Shown here: positions 46,630-57,726 of the stretch, in pieces
Numbering within the stretch: position 1 is the stretch's first letter
How the letters are laid out: each line of letters starts with the position of its first letter
Assembly (NCBI GenBank): GCA_027924645.1
Contig: BSBN01000233.1
Span: 9,690,501-9,754,500 of the forward strand
Reading direction: 5' to 3'
DNA length: 64,000 bases
From: Cunninghamia lanceolata
Taxonomy: Eukaryota > Streptophyta > Pinopsida > Cupressales > Cupressaceae
Program-made: the position numbers and the translations under genes
The notes under the pieces: model-generated
Seen by the model: the letters and a program-made list of their open reading frames with translations, nothing else
What the model was told of the DNA's origin: nothing
Database searches by the model: none

Positions 46630-47700
46630 CTACCCTTAGTTGACATTAAAAGAAAGCATCAAGCACTTCAAGAGGGTACATGATTCCTTCTTCTACAATT
46701 ACATTTGCATGCTTGAGAAGTAACTTGAAAATAAAAGAATCTTTGATGAAGCTTGGGAGCAAGTAAAGAGGTTTGCATGTATTATTCTACAATTTCCTAC
46801 CTTTATCTATATCAGAGTTAGTTGTTTGAATGGGAATCCATAAATGTTACCAAGATATCTAGGTGATAAGTTGATATTGATGGAATTAAAAAAATAGATC
46901 ATGAATGTGCATAACAAACAAGCAGAAGCCTATAGAGTTGGGTTCAAGTTTCTAGTTGCTATTGGTAGGTATTCAATTTCTACAACTCCAAAAGCCAAAG
47001 TAAAGGAGACTGAGATGCAGTCGGTGACAATGAAAAGGTACAAGAAAAGAAATGACTTTGATTAACGAGGTATGAAAGATAAATTGAAAGGTAATTATAC
47101 TCATGTTCATAAGATTGAGGATATATGGGTAGAATGCAAAAATGATGAGGATGTAAGGAAGCTAGACTTTAGTCGGCTTACCTTAGAAAAAGTCACGAAC
47201 TTTGATTTGGCTGATATCCTAGAGGACATGCAAAAATAAAATGACATAGTGGGTGCTCCATATGCAAGAAATAAGGTTGTCGACACTCCTCTTCCACCAA
47301 TTCAGTGGTCATAGAAAGAGATGACTTCAATAAGAGAAAGGTTTCAGCCTATTCTTGAAAGCACAAATGTTTGGCTAGGGAAGAAAGGAATAAAGTTGAA
47401 ATTCTTAAAAATAGGTTCAGAAGAAGAGTAGATCAAATGACCTTCTGGTAGGAGAGAAGAGTTGAGAATGAAGAACAAAGAAGACACTCCTAGTACTAGC
47501 AAGAAGCCAAGGTATATCTTGATGACAAAATGAGATAAGGCAAAAGGAAAGAAAAAGATGGAAAATCTACTTAGGTAGATTTTGAACAAGAAGAAATTAT
47601 TGTTGAGGAGTTACAGGAACCTCCTGCTACTTCTCAACCAGAGTCAACATAGGTATCAGCTCCCGCTTCTCCTCCTATAATTTATGAAGTGCAAACCCCT
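46630..47700 (+). pseudogene. Gene G, second part (decayed relative of the U3 gene)
   Basis: Continues the plus-strand frame of 26374-27177 after the solo LTR. It encodes RIFDEAWEQVKRFA, FPTFIYIRVSCLNGNP, MLPRYLGDKLILMELKK, a basic stretch near 47040-47070, then FSRLTLEKVTNFDLADILED, and a Glu/Pro/Ser-rich end (EEIIVEELQEPPATSQPES). It runs directly into the LTR of element C at 47701. Stops are scattered through it. It aligns with the U3 gene from about LVNDAFSMH to LMEFIRQ; after that similarity fades. G was therefore hit twice, by the A-family LTR and by element C. Confidence 0.68.
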
Positions 47701-48481
47701 GTATAATAAAAAATTTGGATTTATAAATGGAAATGATCAAACAATGAAATGCATAACCCAAACCCAAATCATTCAATACCTCGAAGATGCAAGATGAGCA
47801 CGATTGATTGATCGCTTTGTTGTGTTGATTTCTCGATTCCATAGCATAACATTGATAAAAAGATAAGTGATGGATGATTGATGGTTGATAGATGCAAGCT
47901 AGATGGATTGAAAGACGATGGATGATGGTTTGAGATAAAAATTCAGCAGAGTGAGGTTGCATGAAGAAGAATCATCCCTCCTTCCCTAATGGCTCAAGAG
48001 AGGCTTTCTTTATAGGAAAGGCTTGATTCAAATGGATGGCTAGGATTGAAAGGCTAGATGTTGATATGGATGGCTAGAATTGATTTGGTTATCTTGCACA
48101 TTAAGAAATTGTAGTCAATTGACATGTGGCAAGGGAAGATAAGGCTTAGGTGTGCTTGTGTAGATAAATACTAAAATTAGGTCCCAATAGTTGTACATGT
48201 GAAAGATAAAAGTTGTACTACAACACATGATTAAGGGGAAATGGACAAATGTCAAGGTGAGATGAAAGGTCATGTGACTTAATTCAAATAAAATATTTGA
48301 ATTAGTTGGGATATAGTTGGAAATTAATTAAATAAATAAAATTTATTTAATTAATTGGCTTAATGGATAAATGGGATTAAGAGTGGGATTTAGGACAAAA
48401 TGCTATATGATGTCTAGGATAATATTTTTAGCTTGGTGTTGCAAGACATGAACAATTTTGGGACAAATTTGGGTGTCTACA
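47701..48481 (-). repeat. Left LTR of element C (3' LTR in element sense), 781 bp
   Basis: Begins TGTATAATAA and ends GGGTGTCTACA, giving TGTA..TACA ends. The left boundary is inferred from the matching termini and from the abrupt end of gene G, since the partner LTR is outside the window. Confidence 0.7.
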
Positions 48482-48495
48482 TTTTGCCCCTCTTT
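48482..48495 (-). promoter_or_regulatory. Polypurine tract of element C
   Basis: The minus strand reads AAAGAGGGGCAAAA directly before TGTAGACACCC, the LTR start. Confidence 0.85.
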
Positions 48496-51244
48496 GAGAT
48501 GATGTTTGAGATGATAAGCTTTGTGTCGAGTAACATCATTTAAAAGAAGTTAAGGTATGGATAATTGATAGGAATGCTGATGATGATGATGATGATGCCC
48601 CCTCGAGAGGATAGGTGGGTTGGACAAACACGGGTATGCTCTCGAAAAGAAATGGCTTGGCTGCAAAAAGAAAGATAAGGGGATAGATAGAAGAAATGAT
48701 GGATGCGTTATGCTGCAATGGAAAGTGAGCAACCATGATGTTTGATATAGCACTAGACATTATGCACCAAGGTATAAGGACCAGGGTGATGATGTGTCTT
48801 GTGACCCAGCATAATACAACCTTGTCTAATGTATGAGTAAGTAAACTTAGAGCATTAAAGTCCTAATGCACAAAAGGTATGATATGACCTCAGATGCAAA
48901 GGATAGTGCAAAAAGCTATTCCAACATACATAAGATATGAATATTAGCTGGAAATGATAAGGATTTGATACAAATGCAAGATAAAGAGATAACACACACA
49001 AGCAAGCAAGCAAGCATGCACAAATGATTCAATAACAAACAAGGTATTACCCCTGTCAAGCTATAAACCAATGATTGATTGTTTTGATTTTTTTGTTGAT
49101 AGTTGAGAGTGTTGTCATTGCGGGGAAAGCTATATCCCTAGATCAACACAAGGTTGTTTACTGAGTTGGTTGGTTAATTGACTGAGTGATTTGGCTTACA
49201 ACAAGGCTAGGATCAAGACCATTGATTACGTTTGGATAACTTGGCTTGATTGATTAACTTGATTGGTATGGATTAATGATGGGCTTACACTTGGATCATT
49301 GCTTGGAATGATTTGAAGATGATGAAATGATGTATGAAGATTGATTTGATGAAATGTTGATGATGGGATGATATGTGGTGGATTGAGCTACTTTTGATTT
49401 ACTGAAGTGATTAGATTTTGTTTTGATGGCTAGCTTGACGTGCTTTGATTTGATTTGCTTTGGTTTTGATTGTGATGATTGATAGGATTTGCTTTGATGG
49501 TTGGCTTAATGTGCTTTGGTTGTGATGTTTGCTATTGCTAGGTTGATTGTTTTGATGATTGGATTGTTTTGAATGATGATAGTAATGGTGTGATGATAAG
49601 AGTTTCCACTCAATCTAAGCATAAGCAAGTGTTCTTAGTGTGCTCAAAGGATGTAAAACAAACAAGGTATTTCCCTTGTCAAGTCATAAACCAATGATTG
49701 ATTGTTTGATTGATGATGATGATAGTGTTGTCATTGCAAGGAAAGCTATATCCCTAGATCAACACAAGGATGTGGGAATGCTATATCCCATTGATAATGA
49801 TTAATGATGAGTGATTTGTCTCATGACAAGATTTGGATCAAAACTTGTTGATTTGATTGGATAATGTTCCTTAATTGATTAGCTTGCTTGATATGTATTA
49901 GTGTGACTTGGATTTAAGATCATTGCTTAGATTGATTTGATTGATATGATTGGAAGAAGTGATTGATTGAAATGGATGAATGATGTTATTGATAGGAAGA
50001 ATTGATGATGATGATTTGATTTTGATTGATTGTTGAAGGAGTTGATTGATTTGGATGATGTGATTGGTTTTATTTCTTGAATTTTTTGTTGGATATTTAA
50101 TTTTTTTTGAATTTTTTGATATATTTTAATTTTTTTGTGTTTTTGAAATGTTTTGGAAAACACCAATGGATTTACAATTGGGTAGCCTTTGTGCTTGATA
50201 CCAATGACAAGGGAGAAAACCAAGTCTAGGTGCAAGGGATGGATAAAAGGATGGATGGGCTCATAGTAAATGTGACAGCAATATCATGAGAGTGGGATGG
50301 GATGGAAGGTTCATGAGAGTTGGATGGAGGATAAGAGGATAGGCCATATAAGGGATGGATGCATGCCTCATGATAAATGGATAGGTAGGCTATAGTGGAA
50401 AGCTCATGATAAACAGATGGGGATAAGCTATAAGATGGAAAGCTCATGATAAGGATATGCCATAGTGGATGGATCATAAGGGAGCTAGGATGCGATCTTC
50501 AAAGGCTATGTTGCATAAGAAGAATAACTTGCCCCATTCTAGGTAATAATGCTTAGGATTTTTACATGACAAAGTTCATGACTAAGGGATGACATGATAG
50601 ATTGGTTTGAATGGGATGGATAAATGGTCAATGGATAGGACTTGGTTTGGAAAGAAGGTATGTCAAGAAATATCCAAACATGTTTCAACATTTTACCCCT
50701 ATGTCTTCATCAAGATCAAAAGGAGGAAGGGTGGATGAATGGGTTCAATAAGATAGGTATATGGATGTAATGGCTATGGATAGTAGGCTAGGATAGTATG
50801 GTAGGATGGAATGGATAGTTTGGATGAGACAATGTGCCCCCAAGTGTAAGTGACATAGAAGATCAACATACACATGACGCCTGTTTGCCAGGTTTTCATC
50901 ATGGTACTTATCCAAGGTGCTTGTTTACTAGGTTTTCACCGTTGGATGAAGGGATTTCTCTTTACTTTTTTGATTTTTTTTTGGCTTTTAGATGGGTTGA
51001 CAATTACACATGGCGACTGTTTGCCAGGTTTTCACCATGGTAATGGATAGGAGGGACTCAAGTGGCTAGTGCTATGAGAGGTGATATTGTCCCATTAGAG
51101 ATGGATGATGTCACATGGACCATGTAATTATGCTCATAGATGTTGATAAGGGATTACATGGATGGGAGATGGATTAGGTGCATAATAGATTATGATGTGG
51201 ATTATGGAAGGTTCATGCAAGGATAGATGGATGGGGATAGTGGC
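48496..51244 (-). other. Non-coding 3' internal region of element C with direct repeats
   Basis: No credible gene; low-complexity GATTGATTTGATG-rich DNA dominates 49080-50110. A diverged direct repeat of about 120 bp occurs at about 49035-49160 and 49660-49775 (ACAAACAAGGTATT..CAATGATTGATTG..GCTATATCCCTAGATC). A shorter unit, TGTTTGCCAGGTTTTCA, occurs at about 50882 and 51018, with a weaker copy at about 50921. A GAT microsatellite lies near 48578-48598. Confidence 0.6.
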
Positions 51245-51516
51245 TTATGGTGTGGATTTATATAGGCTTATGGAATGAAGATGGATGAAAAGTTTATGCC
51301 AAAGCATGGACCATAGGGATAGCATGGGGGAGATATGTAGGATAATGGATGGAAGATGGGGAGATGTAGTTATGTGGAGGTGCTGCGGAGTGGAAGGGAA
51401 CCATGACCAATGGCTGCACACACTGTGATAAACATTGAAGCTTTTGATTGGATGGTGGTGTAGCAAGCAATGGAGATGTTTGCTTAGGAGATGGTTGACA
51501 AAGTGATTTAGGAACC
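51245..51516 (-). pseudogene. C-terminal end of the element C gene split by element B
   Basis: When B and one GAACC are removed, the minus-strand frame of 62527-61112 (ending LKILNLCG) continues here without a break (FLNHFVNHLLSKHLHCLLHH...) to a TAA at 51245. This part is His/Leu/Ser-rich. It is unclear whether it was coding or merely an open extension. Confidence 0.55.
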
Positions 51517-52460
51517 TGTTGATCATGATGTTAGTCATTCACAAACATAGAATAAAAGTTACACAACAACCTTTACTCATCTTGAAAGATACGATGAATT
51601 CAGAGAATTCATGATCTCAAGTCTCCGTTGATTAGGTCTTAATCTACTGACGTTACTCAGTGGTTGATGTGTGTTGCTGTTTTCCATTCAGGGGCCTTAC
51701 GTATTTCTGCAAAGTTCATCATTATTCCTCAAATATCTTGCTCTGTATGTCTGCTCTGCATAAATCTCCAATAATTCTACCTCTGCACTGTGAATTTAGT
51801 CAAATAATGTGCCTACAGGCTGATATTTGTATGATTTCTACCATTATTTATGATTCTTTGCATGATATTTTCAATACTGCATGCATTTAACTCAAATATG
51901 CTAATGATTTTCAGTTACCTATGGGATTTCAGCATATTTCTCTGTTCTGCTTATTATTTGTCATGACTTGCAGTTATGGTGATGAATTTATGAAATTAAA
52001 AAAAGGAAAAGGGTTAAAGAATGAGATTCCCAAAACTACTTGACTTAGATCACTGATCCACATACAAGCTCCCATACATGCAATGAAAAGAAGGAAACTA
52101 GAATCATACTTCACCAGGACATTCCACAAATCTGCATGATCTAGTGCAAATCTTCAAAGGAAAAGTTGATAACAACATGTAATGAAATGAAAGCACTTCC
52201 AGTTGAACACAGCATTCACCAGTACATATCCAGAAATCAACAGGAAGATTACGTAAAATTTACAATCAGGATGTAATCTGAAACTTCATATCCATTCAGT
52301 ATGCTCAAGAATAGGTACATTTACAGTGATCTGAAGAAAGAACCTTGACATTTCAACAATTCTATCCTCATTAGTCTCAGTAATCCGATCTCCTAATTGA
52401 TTCTACAGTAATTGGCCTTCTTGCCAGATATTTTTTCTTTTTTTGTTCCCCCCTCTTATT

Positions 52461-52541
52461 ATTAGCCTTATTGCCAGATATGTCTATCTATCTCCCTAAT
52501 GTTCTATTAGCCTTATTGCCAGATATGTCTATCTATCTCCC
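52461..52541. repeat. 45-bp tandem repeat downstream of the TATA box in B's LTR
   Basis: ATTAGCCTTATTGCCAGATA and following bases (TGTCTATCTATCTCCC) occur from 52461 and again from 52506; a third, partial TTGCCAGATA lies at about 52420. The other LTR has the same array. Confidence 0.85.
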
Positions 52542-52565
52542 CCATGTATTTGGCAAGCTCTGGCT

Positions 52566-52573
52566 CTTATATA
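52566..52573 (-). promoter_or_regulatory. TATA box in B's left LTR (and 58777-58784 in the right LTR)
   Basis: The minus strand reads TATATAAG at the position equivalent to TATAAAAGG in A, with CAGCTGGCAA-type sequence about 110-165 bp upstream in place of A's palindrome. Confidence 0.55.
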
Positions 52574-52814
52574 GAGCAAATGCCAGAAAACAGTTACAAT
52601 GATCCAAGGATCAGGATCCTCTCATAACAATCAACGGTCCAGATGAAAAGCACATGCTTCGCCAGTTGGCAAATGTACAGCTGGCACAGAATATTCTAGC
52701 ATCTTTGATTTGATTCGGTCTCCAGCTGGCAAACAGCATATTTGACAATATCCTCCTCACTTCTGGTTCATGTTGCCTCCATGTGCAACCATACAATGCT
52801 CAGCAACAGCTCTA

Positions 52815-52845
52815 AAAGCATCATGACTTCCTGCAAATAAACAGA
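52815..52845 (-). other. Splice-acceptor-plus-ATG remnant in B's U3 (also near 59042)
   Basis: The minus strand reads TTTATTTGCAG/GAAGTCATGATG, matching A's TTAATTGCAG/GTACTCATGGCT, but the frame closes within 18 codons. Within about 90 bp the sequence becomes GAGGAGGATATT...TTGCCAGCTGG, which corresponds to what follows the stop codon of A's U3 gene (AGGGGGATATT...TTGCCAGCTGG). B therefore has the flanks without the gene. Confidence 0.6.
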
Positions 52846-53299
52846 CAAACATTAAGTTCATCATCATGTGGATAAACAATAGGAATTTAAACATTTTATT
52901 AAACATGCCTCAAAGTGTGCAGCTACAGGCAATCAGGCTCCAAATCAGTAGAAAATATGCACTAAATGCATAAACAGCGTTAAAAAACACTCGGGTCAAC
53001 CATCGTTTCATATTCCCGCCCATTTCCTTGTATATCGGGCTCAAATATGATCATGCAGCGCAACATATACAATGATTAAATCGCATTTCATAATATTTCA
53101 GGTCTACCTTTGTATGTGATGCATGTATGTATTTCGGCGTGACCACATACTGTCGGAATGATAATTTTTACATTAGGCCGACGGTTAAACGTATACCAAC
53201 GCCAAAAATCATGATGATGTCCTTCCATCGGGAAGACATGTTCTATGGGCATGATAACTCAAGATAAGGCCGATAGCAAGACTTAAAACTTTCGTCTGC

Positions 53300-54200
53300 A
53301 TGATATTTTGGAAATATGATGCTCCCCCTCCTCAAATGTCCAGATGACGTCACCGTCATGTTTCGCTTCTGTATATTGGGGAAAAGAATGACTTCATCAT
53401 CATCATCATGTCGAAGGAAAATAGGAGGATATGAAATATGATCCTGCTGCTGAGAAATGGAATATGATGGTGACGTCATCGTCATATCCGGGCTTCATTA
53501 AAATGCAAAAGATGACGTCACCGTCATGTTTAGTTAAGATCAGGGGATAAATGTAATATCAGGTCACCTAAGGAAGATGATCAGGTGGTGAATGTAATAT
53601 GACCCCTTTGCGGCCAAGGTAGCCCTCTCGAAAGATCAGGATGATGATGATCAGGATATCCGGGGCTTTTGTTAAACTTAGAATATGACGTCATCGTCAT
53701 ATTCGCGAACCGGATCATGCTTTGGAAAATATCTTGCCGAAGGGAAATGTGATGATGATGTCATCCTAATATTTGCTTCTTCGTTTATTAGATCGGGATG
53801 ATGTCATCAGGATATTTGCATAAGGTCATATTTCTCGGCAGGAGGACATTACAAAATATCAGGTAGACAAACAAGATCATGATGATCTTGACAACATGAC
53901 AGGATAAAAATATGATGATCCTCCTCATCGAATATCATGATGACGTAACCATCATATTCCGTCTTCGAAGCATGAGGATGAGTTGAGGTCATCATCAGGT
54001 TAACGCTAGGGTGATATTTAAAATATGATCATGCTAAGGAATGGAATATCACCCACATTAAAAGATAGGGTGATCATCATGATCATGCAAAAGGAGATCA
54101 GGAGGATATGATGATGTCATCATCATATTAGTGAATATTAGCAAATATGACCCTCTCTTGAAAGATCAGGATGATGACCCTCCGATAGGACTTTGACATG
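53300..54200 (-). promoter_or_regulatory. bZIP/CRE-type TGACGTCA array in B's U3
   Basis: Exact TGACGTCA at 53345-53352, 53471-53478, 53513-53520 and 53686-53693, a TGACGTAA near 53941, and TGATGTCA variants near 53756, 53800 and 54113. Several are followed by CGTCAT, doubling the half site (TGACGTCATCGTCAT). The right LTR repeats the array, with one core changed to TGACGTCACTG. Binding is inferred from the core only. Confidence 0.55.
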
Positions 54201-54670
54201 CGCATGCAAATTATGCAGATGGTGGACTTTCTAAGCAGGGTGATATTATAATATCAGCATGATATTATAATATCAGGTGATGTTAAAAATATGATGATGC
54301 TCGTTGTTATGAAATATCAGGTTACCCTCAAAACATGATGCTCATGATGCGCATAAGGTCATTTGATGGGTAAAACACACTATCACCTAAGATTGACGTC
54401 CGGATATTGGGACTGCATGATTTTTATCAGGTGATAGACCAATATCAGGATGACCTTGACAACATGACTGAGGATATAAAAAAATGATGATCCTCTTGAG
54501 AATATCAGGTTTGACCAAAATTTTGACTGTGCATAACTCCCTCATATGGACGAATTTTCAGGTGATGTAAAAGGCAAACCTGCATGGAATTTCAAGCTCT
54601 TCCTAAATATGAGGTCATAGAAACAAAATATGAACTTTGACAAATTGACCTCATGATGATGACCAACCTC

Positions 54671-54760
54671 ATCCTGACCTTCTTGATGATGATGCACCTG
54701 ATCCTGACCTTCTTGATGATGATGCACCTGATCCTGACCTTCTTGATGATGATGCACCTG
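54671..54760. repeat. 30-bp minisatellite, three units, left LTR of B
   Basis: Unit ATCCTGACCTTCTTGATGATGATGCACCTG repeated exactly (unit length 30; positions 54671, 54701, 54731). A's LTRs have a single diverged unit here. Confidence 0.95.
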
Positions 54761-55122
54761 ACTCATTTTTACCAAACCGCCAGAAAGTAGACAACACAAG
54801 CCAAGCCAAAAGTTGGGTCCCTGTTTTGCCAAGTTAAAATGGGGCGTGTTGTGTAACCACACAACAACTTGCCACCAAAGAAAACAACAAAATTCAAATA
54901 ATTCTAAAGGTGAGGATAAGTTAAAACATAAATTTCCAACTCCTATTAAGCATGAGCATCCTAATCCTTTCTAACTGGTATCATGTTCATCAATGTAACA
55001 GTGAATTGATAAGGGATCAATTGTGTGCATCTGATTCATATACTCATCTTGAAAGTGAGTTGAATAAGTCAGTGACTGGTGTTAAGCTACGTAGTTTGGT
55101 TCATCCCTCATAGCCAACCGGA

Positions 55123-55229
55123 TAGAGCCTTGCTGCCAGCAGGCATCCATAGCCCCGGCAAGGTTATTGTTGCAATTCTCCTAAGTAGAGCCCCACTGCC
55201 AGCAAGCGTCTATAGCTCCGGTAGAGTTA
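55123..55229 (-). repeat. Tandem 44-bp module in the 3' internal region of B
   Basis: Copies at 55123-55166 and 55186-55229, same period as A's 6453-6559, with TAGAGCC..TGCCAGC and TATAGC..C cores kept. Flanking 55230-55620 also resembles A's non-coding 3' region; nothing coding is seen there. Confidence 0.7.
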
Positions 55230-55752
55230 CTTAGATGACTTAATCTGGATTTCAGAAAATCCATTTTATTATTTTATTTATTTTATATTTTGAATTTAAT
55301 TCTTAAGATATAACAGTTGTAGCTTCCTGATACAAGGAATGGTCACTTGTTGAAATTAAGTTGAGAATTGCAATGGTAGCAAGGGCAACCTTTGGATTTT
55401 TCACTTAACACCTACACTGATATGTTCAATAAACCCAAGGCTGTTAGGTGTGTCATTGTGAGGATCACCTTGACTCAAGAAAAGTAGTACTGATGAATAT
55501 GATACCACAGACCTGATCAAGAATACCTACACTGATATGAGTTACAACCTATGTAAAAACTTATATTCAACTTTTGAATTCTAACAATTTATGTAGTGTT
55601 CTTAAGTAACAAGGTGCACTAGTTTTGCCCAACCAAAACAAAGACTCAACAACGCAAAGCAAAAAGCAACCTGTACAAACAGCTAACCTACAAAAGGAAA
55701 CAACAGAAACAGAACAAGAAAGCAAAACAAGCAAACTGTACAAACAACTAAC

Positions 55753-57429
55753 CTACAAAATTATATACAAACCACTACTAGGCAAACAAAAACTAGAAAA
55801 CGACCCAAATACACCTATATTTGCATACTTCTTTTGATTGTGCAGGAGCATTAGGGTATTAGTTATGGTTCTCAACCTAGCAAATTTATCTTTATATTCT
55901 GAAAAATATTCTGATATTCTGAATTCACTGTATTCAACAGAATGACTCTTGATGATCAGCAACTGAGGCAGCTCATCATGTTCATGATTAATCCATATGC
56001 ATGTCTTATCTCCTGAATTTCCATAATCAAAATAATAATCAACATCATTCACTGTGGAAAGGAGAAATACAACCTGGTGTATTTCTGATTTTGTTGGACA
56101 TGCTTCTTGATTGGCAGTTGGTCCTCCATTTAATTCTATATTTTCATTGCTTAGCCCAATGCCTGGTCTCACTTCAAATTGAAGGATGTATGACTGTTGA
56201 TGTATTAATTCTTCATCTTCATCCAGCTTTATCCCTTCATTTCGGATGTTCAGTTTATCTTCCAGTTCAGGAAACTTCTCAATATTTTCTTCAATTTCCT
56301 ACACATCAGCATCTAAATAAGTATCTTTATGATCATAACCTGAAATACAGAAATTTATCATTTCTAAATCATGTGACTGTAAAAGAGAAACAACTTTCAC
56401 TTGATAAGGACACTCCCCTGTTTCATTCTCAAAATATTTCTGGAGTGACATCTGATTATGCATAACAACTCCAAAGTCTTCTACATCTTCATCTTTCATG
56501 AATTGTTCATTAAATAATTCACATCTTCTATCTATTAGAGGATCTGGTTCCATTAGGCTGCAACATTCTTGTATTTGATCATTTAATTCAAAGAAGTCAG
56601 GTAATAAATCAGCATTTATTTTATTTTCTATGACTCCCTGAGTTACTATCATAGGAACTTCATCATCAGTAGTGAATTTAAATTGCTCTACTATCTGTTT
56701 ACACTTCTCTTTACCATAGAATGACTCCAGGAAAGATGTTTCATCTTCTTTATCAAAAGTATTAGGATCACAATCAAAAATATTATCCTGATGAGTGGTT
56801 TCTTCTCTAAAATTTTCAAAAGATTCATACCTGCATACTGACTGATCCTTACTTGTATTAGGAAGTAGAGAACTCCTATCAATCCCACCATAAAATGAAT
56901 CAAGGAAAGATGTTTCCTCTTCATTACCTTCTGGAACTGATTCAGCTATTGTATTTTCTAGAGTCTTTTTCAACATGATCAAGCAGGCGTAACAATCCCT
57001 TTTTGAATGCTCTTCGTCATGTAATCTGCACCAGCTTTCAATCAGGACATCATCAGTGGATAAACCTAATATTTGACTACACTGTATATTTCTAGACAAG
57101 TATAATTCAAAATCTTTAGAATGATCCACTTCAGTGTCTGGACAATTAATAACTTCTGGTGCTGCATCTGCTTGTTGCTCCAGAATTTCCTCATTTTCCT
57201 GGCAAATTTCAGCCCTGAACACATCCGGGAAGAATATTAGTCCTTTCAAATATAAATCCAACCTTGTAAGGAAAGTTAAACAATTTATTTCGTTGTGTTC
57301 CACAGTCTGGTGTATCCTGCAACAGGTGGATAAACCAAAGTTAGACAAACTGTGAGGGTAAAGCTGCCTACTCAAAGTTTCTTGAAATAAAGGAATGTTA
57401 ATTTGACAATTGCCTTCATATACATCCAT
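55753..57429 (-). pseudogene. Zinc-module protein of element B (one amber stop)
   Basis: ATG at 57429 (MDVYEGNC); one frame to 55753 with a single TAG at 56299-56301, about 559 codons. Near the N-terminus is CCRIHQTVEHNEINC (CX2HX4HX4C), equivalent to A's gag knuckle. Then comes FELYLSRNIQCSQILGL followed by WCRLHDEEHSKRDCYAC (about 56985-57045, CX2HX3HX4CX2C), equivalent to A's module. The rest is acidic with a repeated ETSFL(D/E)SFYG motif (two copies). No capsid, protease DSG or polymerase motif. It corresponds to A's nucleocapsid-to-linker region without the enzymes. A role in RNA binding or packaging is an inference. Confidence 0.78.
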
Positions 57430-57662
57430 CAAAATGAGACTCTATTTTTCAATTTTTTAGTATTTTGAAATTTTAAGGAGATCCATCATATCTCAGAATA
57501 AAACTTGAAAGTCCAGAAAATCAAACTAATCTTTGATGCTTTGGGCTAGATCTTGACAAAGGTGCAACCAAAACATCTCAGATAAGAGATATTTGCAGAC
57601 ATTTAACTCAAATGCCAAAACATTTATGCAATATTTGTAGAAATCCAAAAATTCACAGCTCT

Positions 57663-57726
57663 AGCCCTCCTTCTAGTGCCAATTTATGTTGAGAAACAGC
57701 TCAGCCCTCCTTCTAGCGCCAATTTA
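57663..57726 (-). promoter_or_regulatory. Primer binding site of B, tandemly duplicated
   Basis: The minus strand next to the LTR reads TAAAT then TGGCGCTAGAAGGAGGGCT (57721-57703). A second copy, TGGCACTAGAAGGAGGGCT (57681-57663), lies 40 bp further inside and is also preceded by TCAACATAAAT, the last bases of the LTR. Only the LTR-proximal copy has the unmutated sequence. Confidence 0.8.

Larger units (their letters stand above)
51517..54866 (-). repeat. Left LTR of element B (3' LTR in element sense), 3,350 bp
   Basis: Matches 57727-61111 nearly base for base; 30 of the 35 bp length difference come from one missing 30-bp minisatellite unit at 54671-54760. Confidence 0.95.

Noticed and set aside
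55625..55837. Plus-strand frame at 55625-55837
   Set aside because: Opposite to all B coding sequence, Lys/Gln/Thr-rich composition, no motif; lies over the end of the minus-strand gene.
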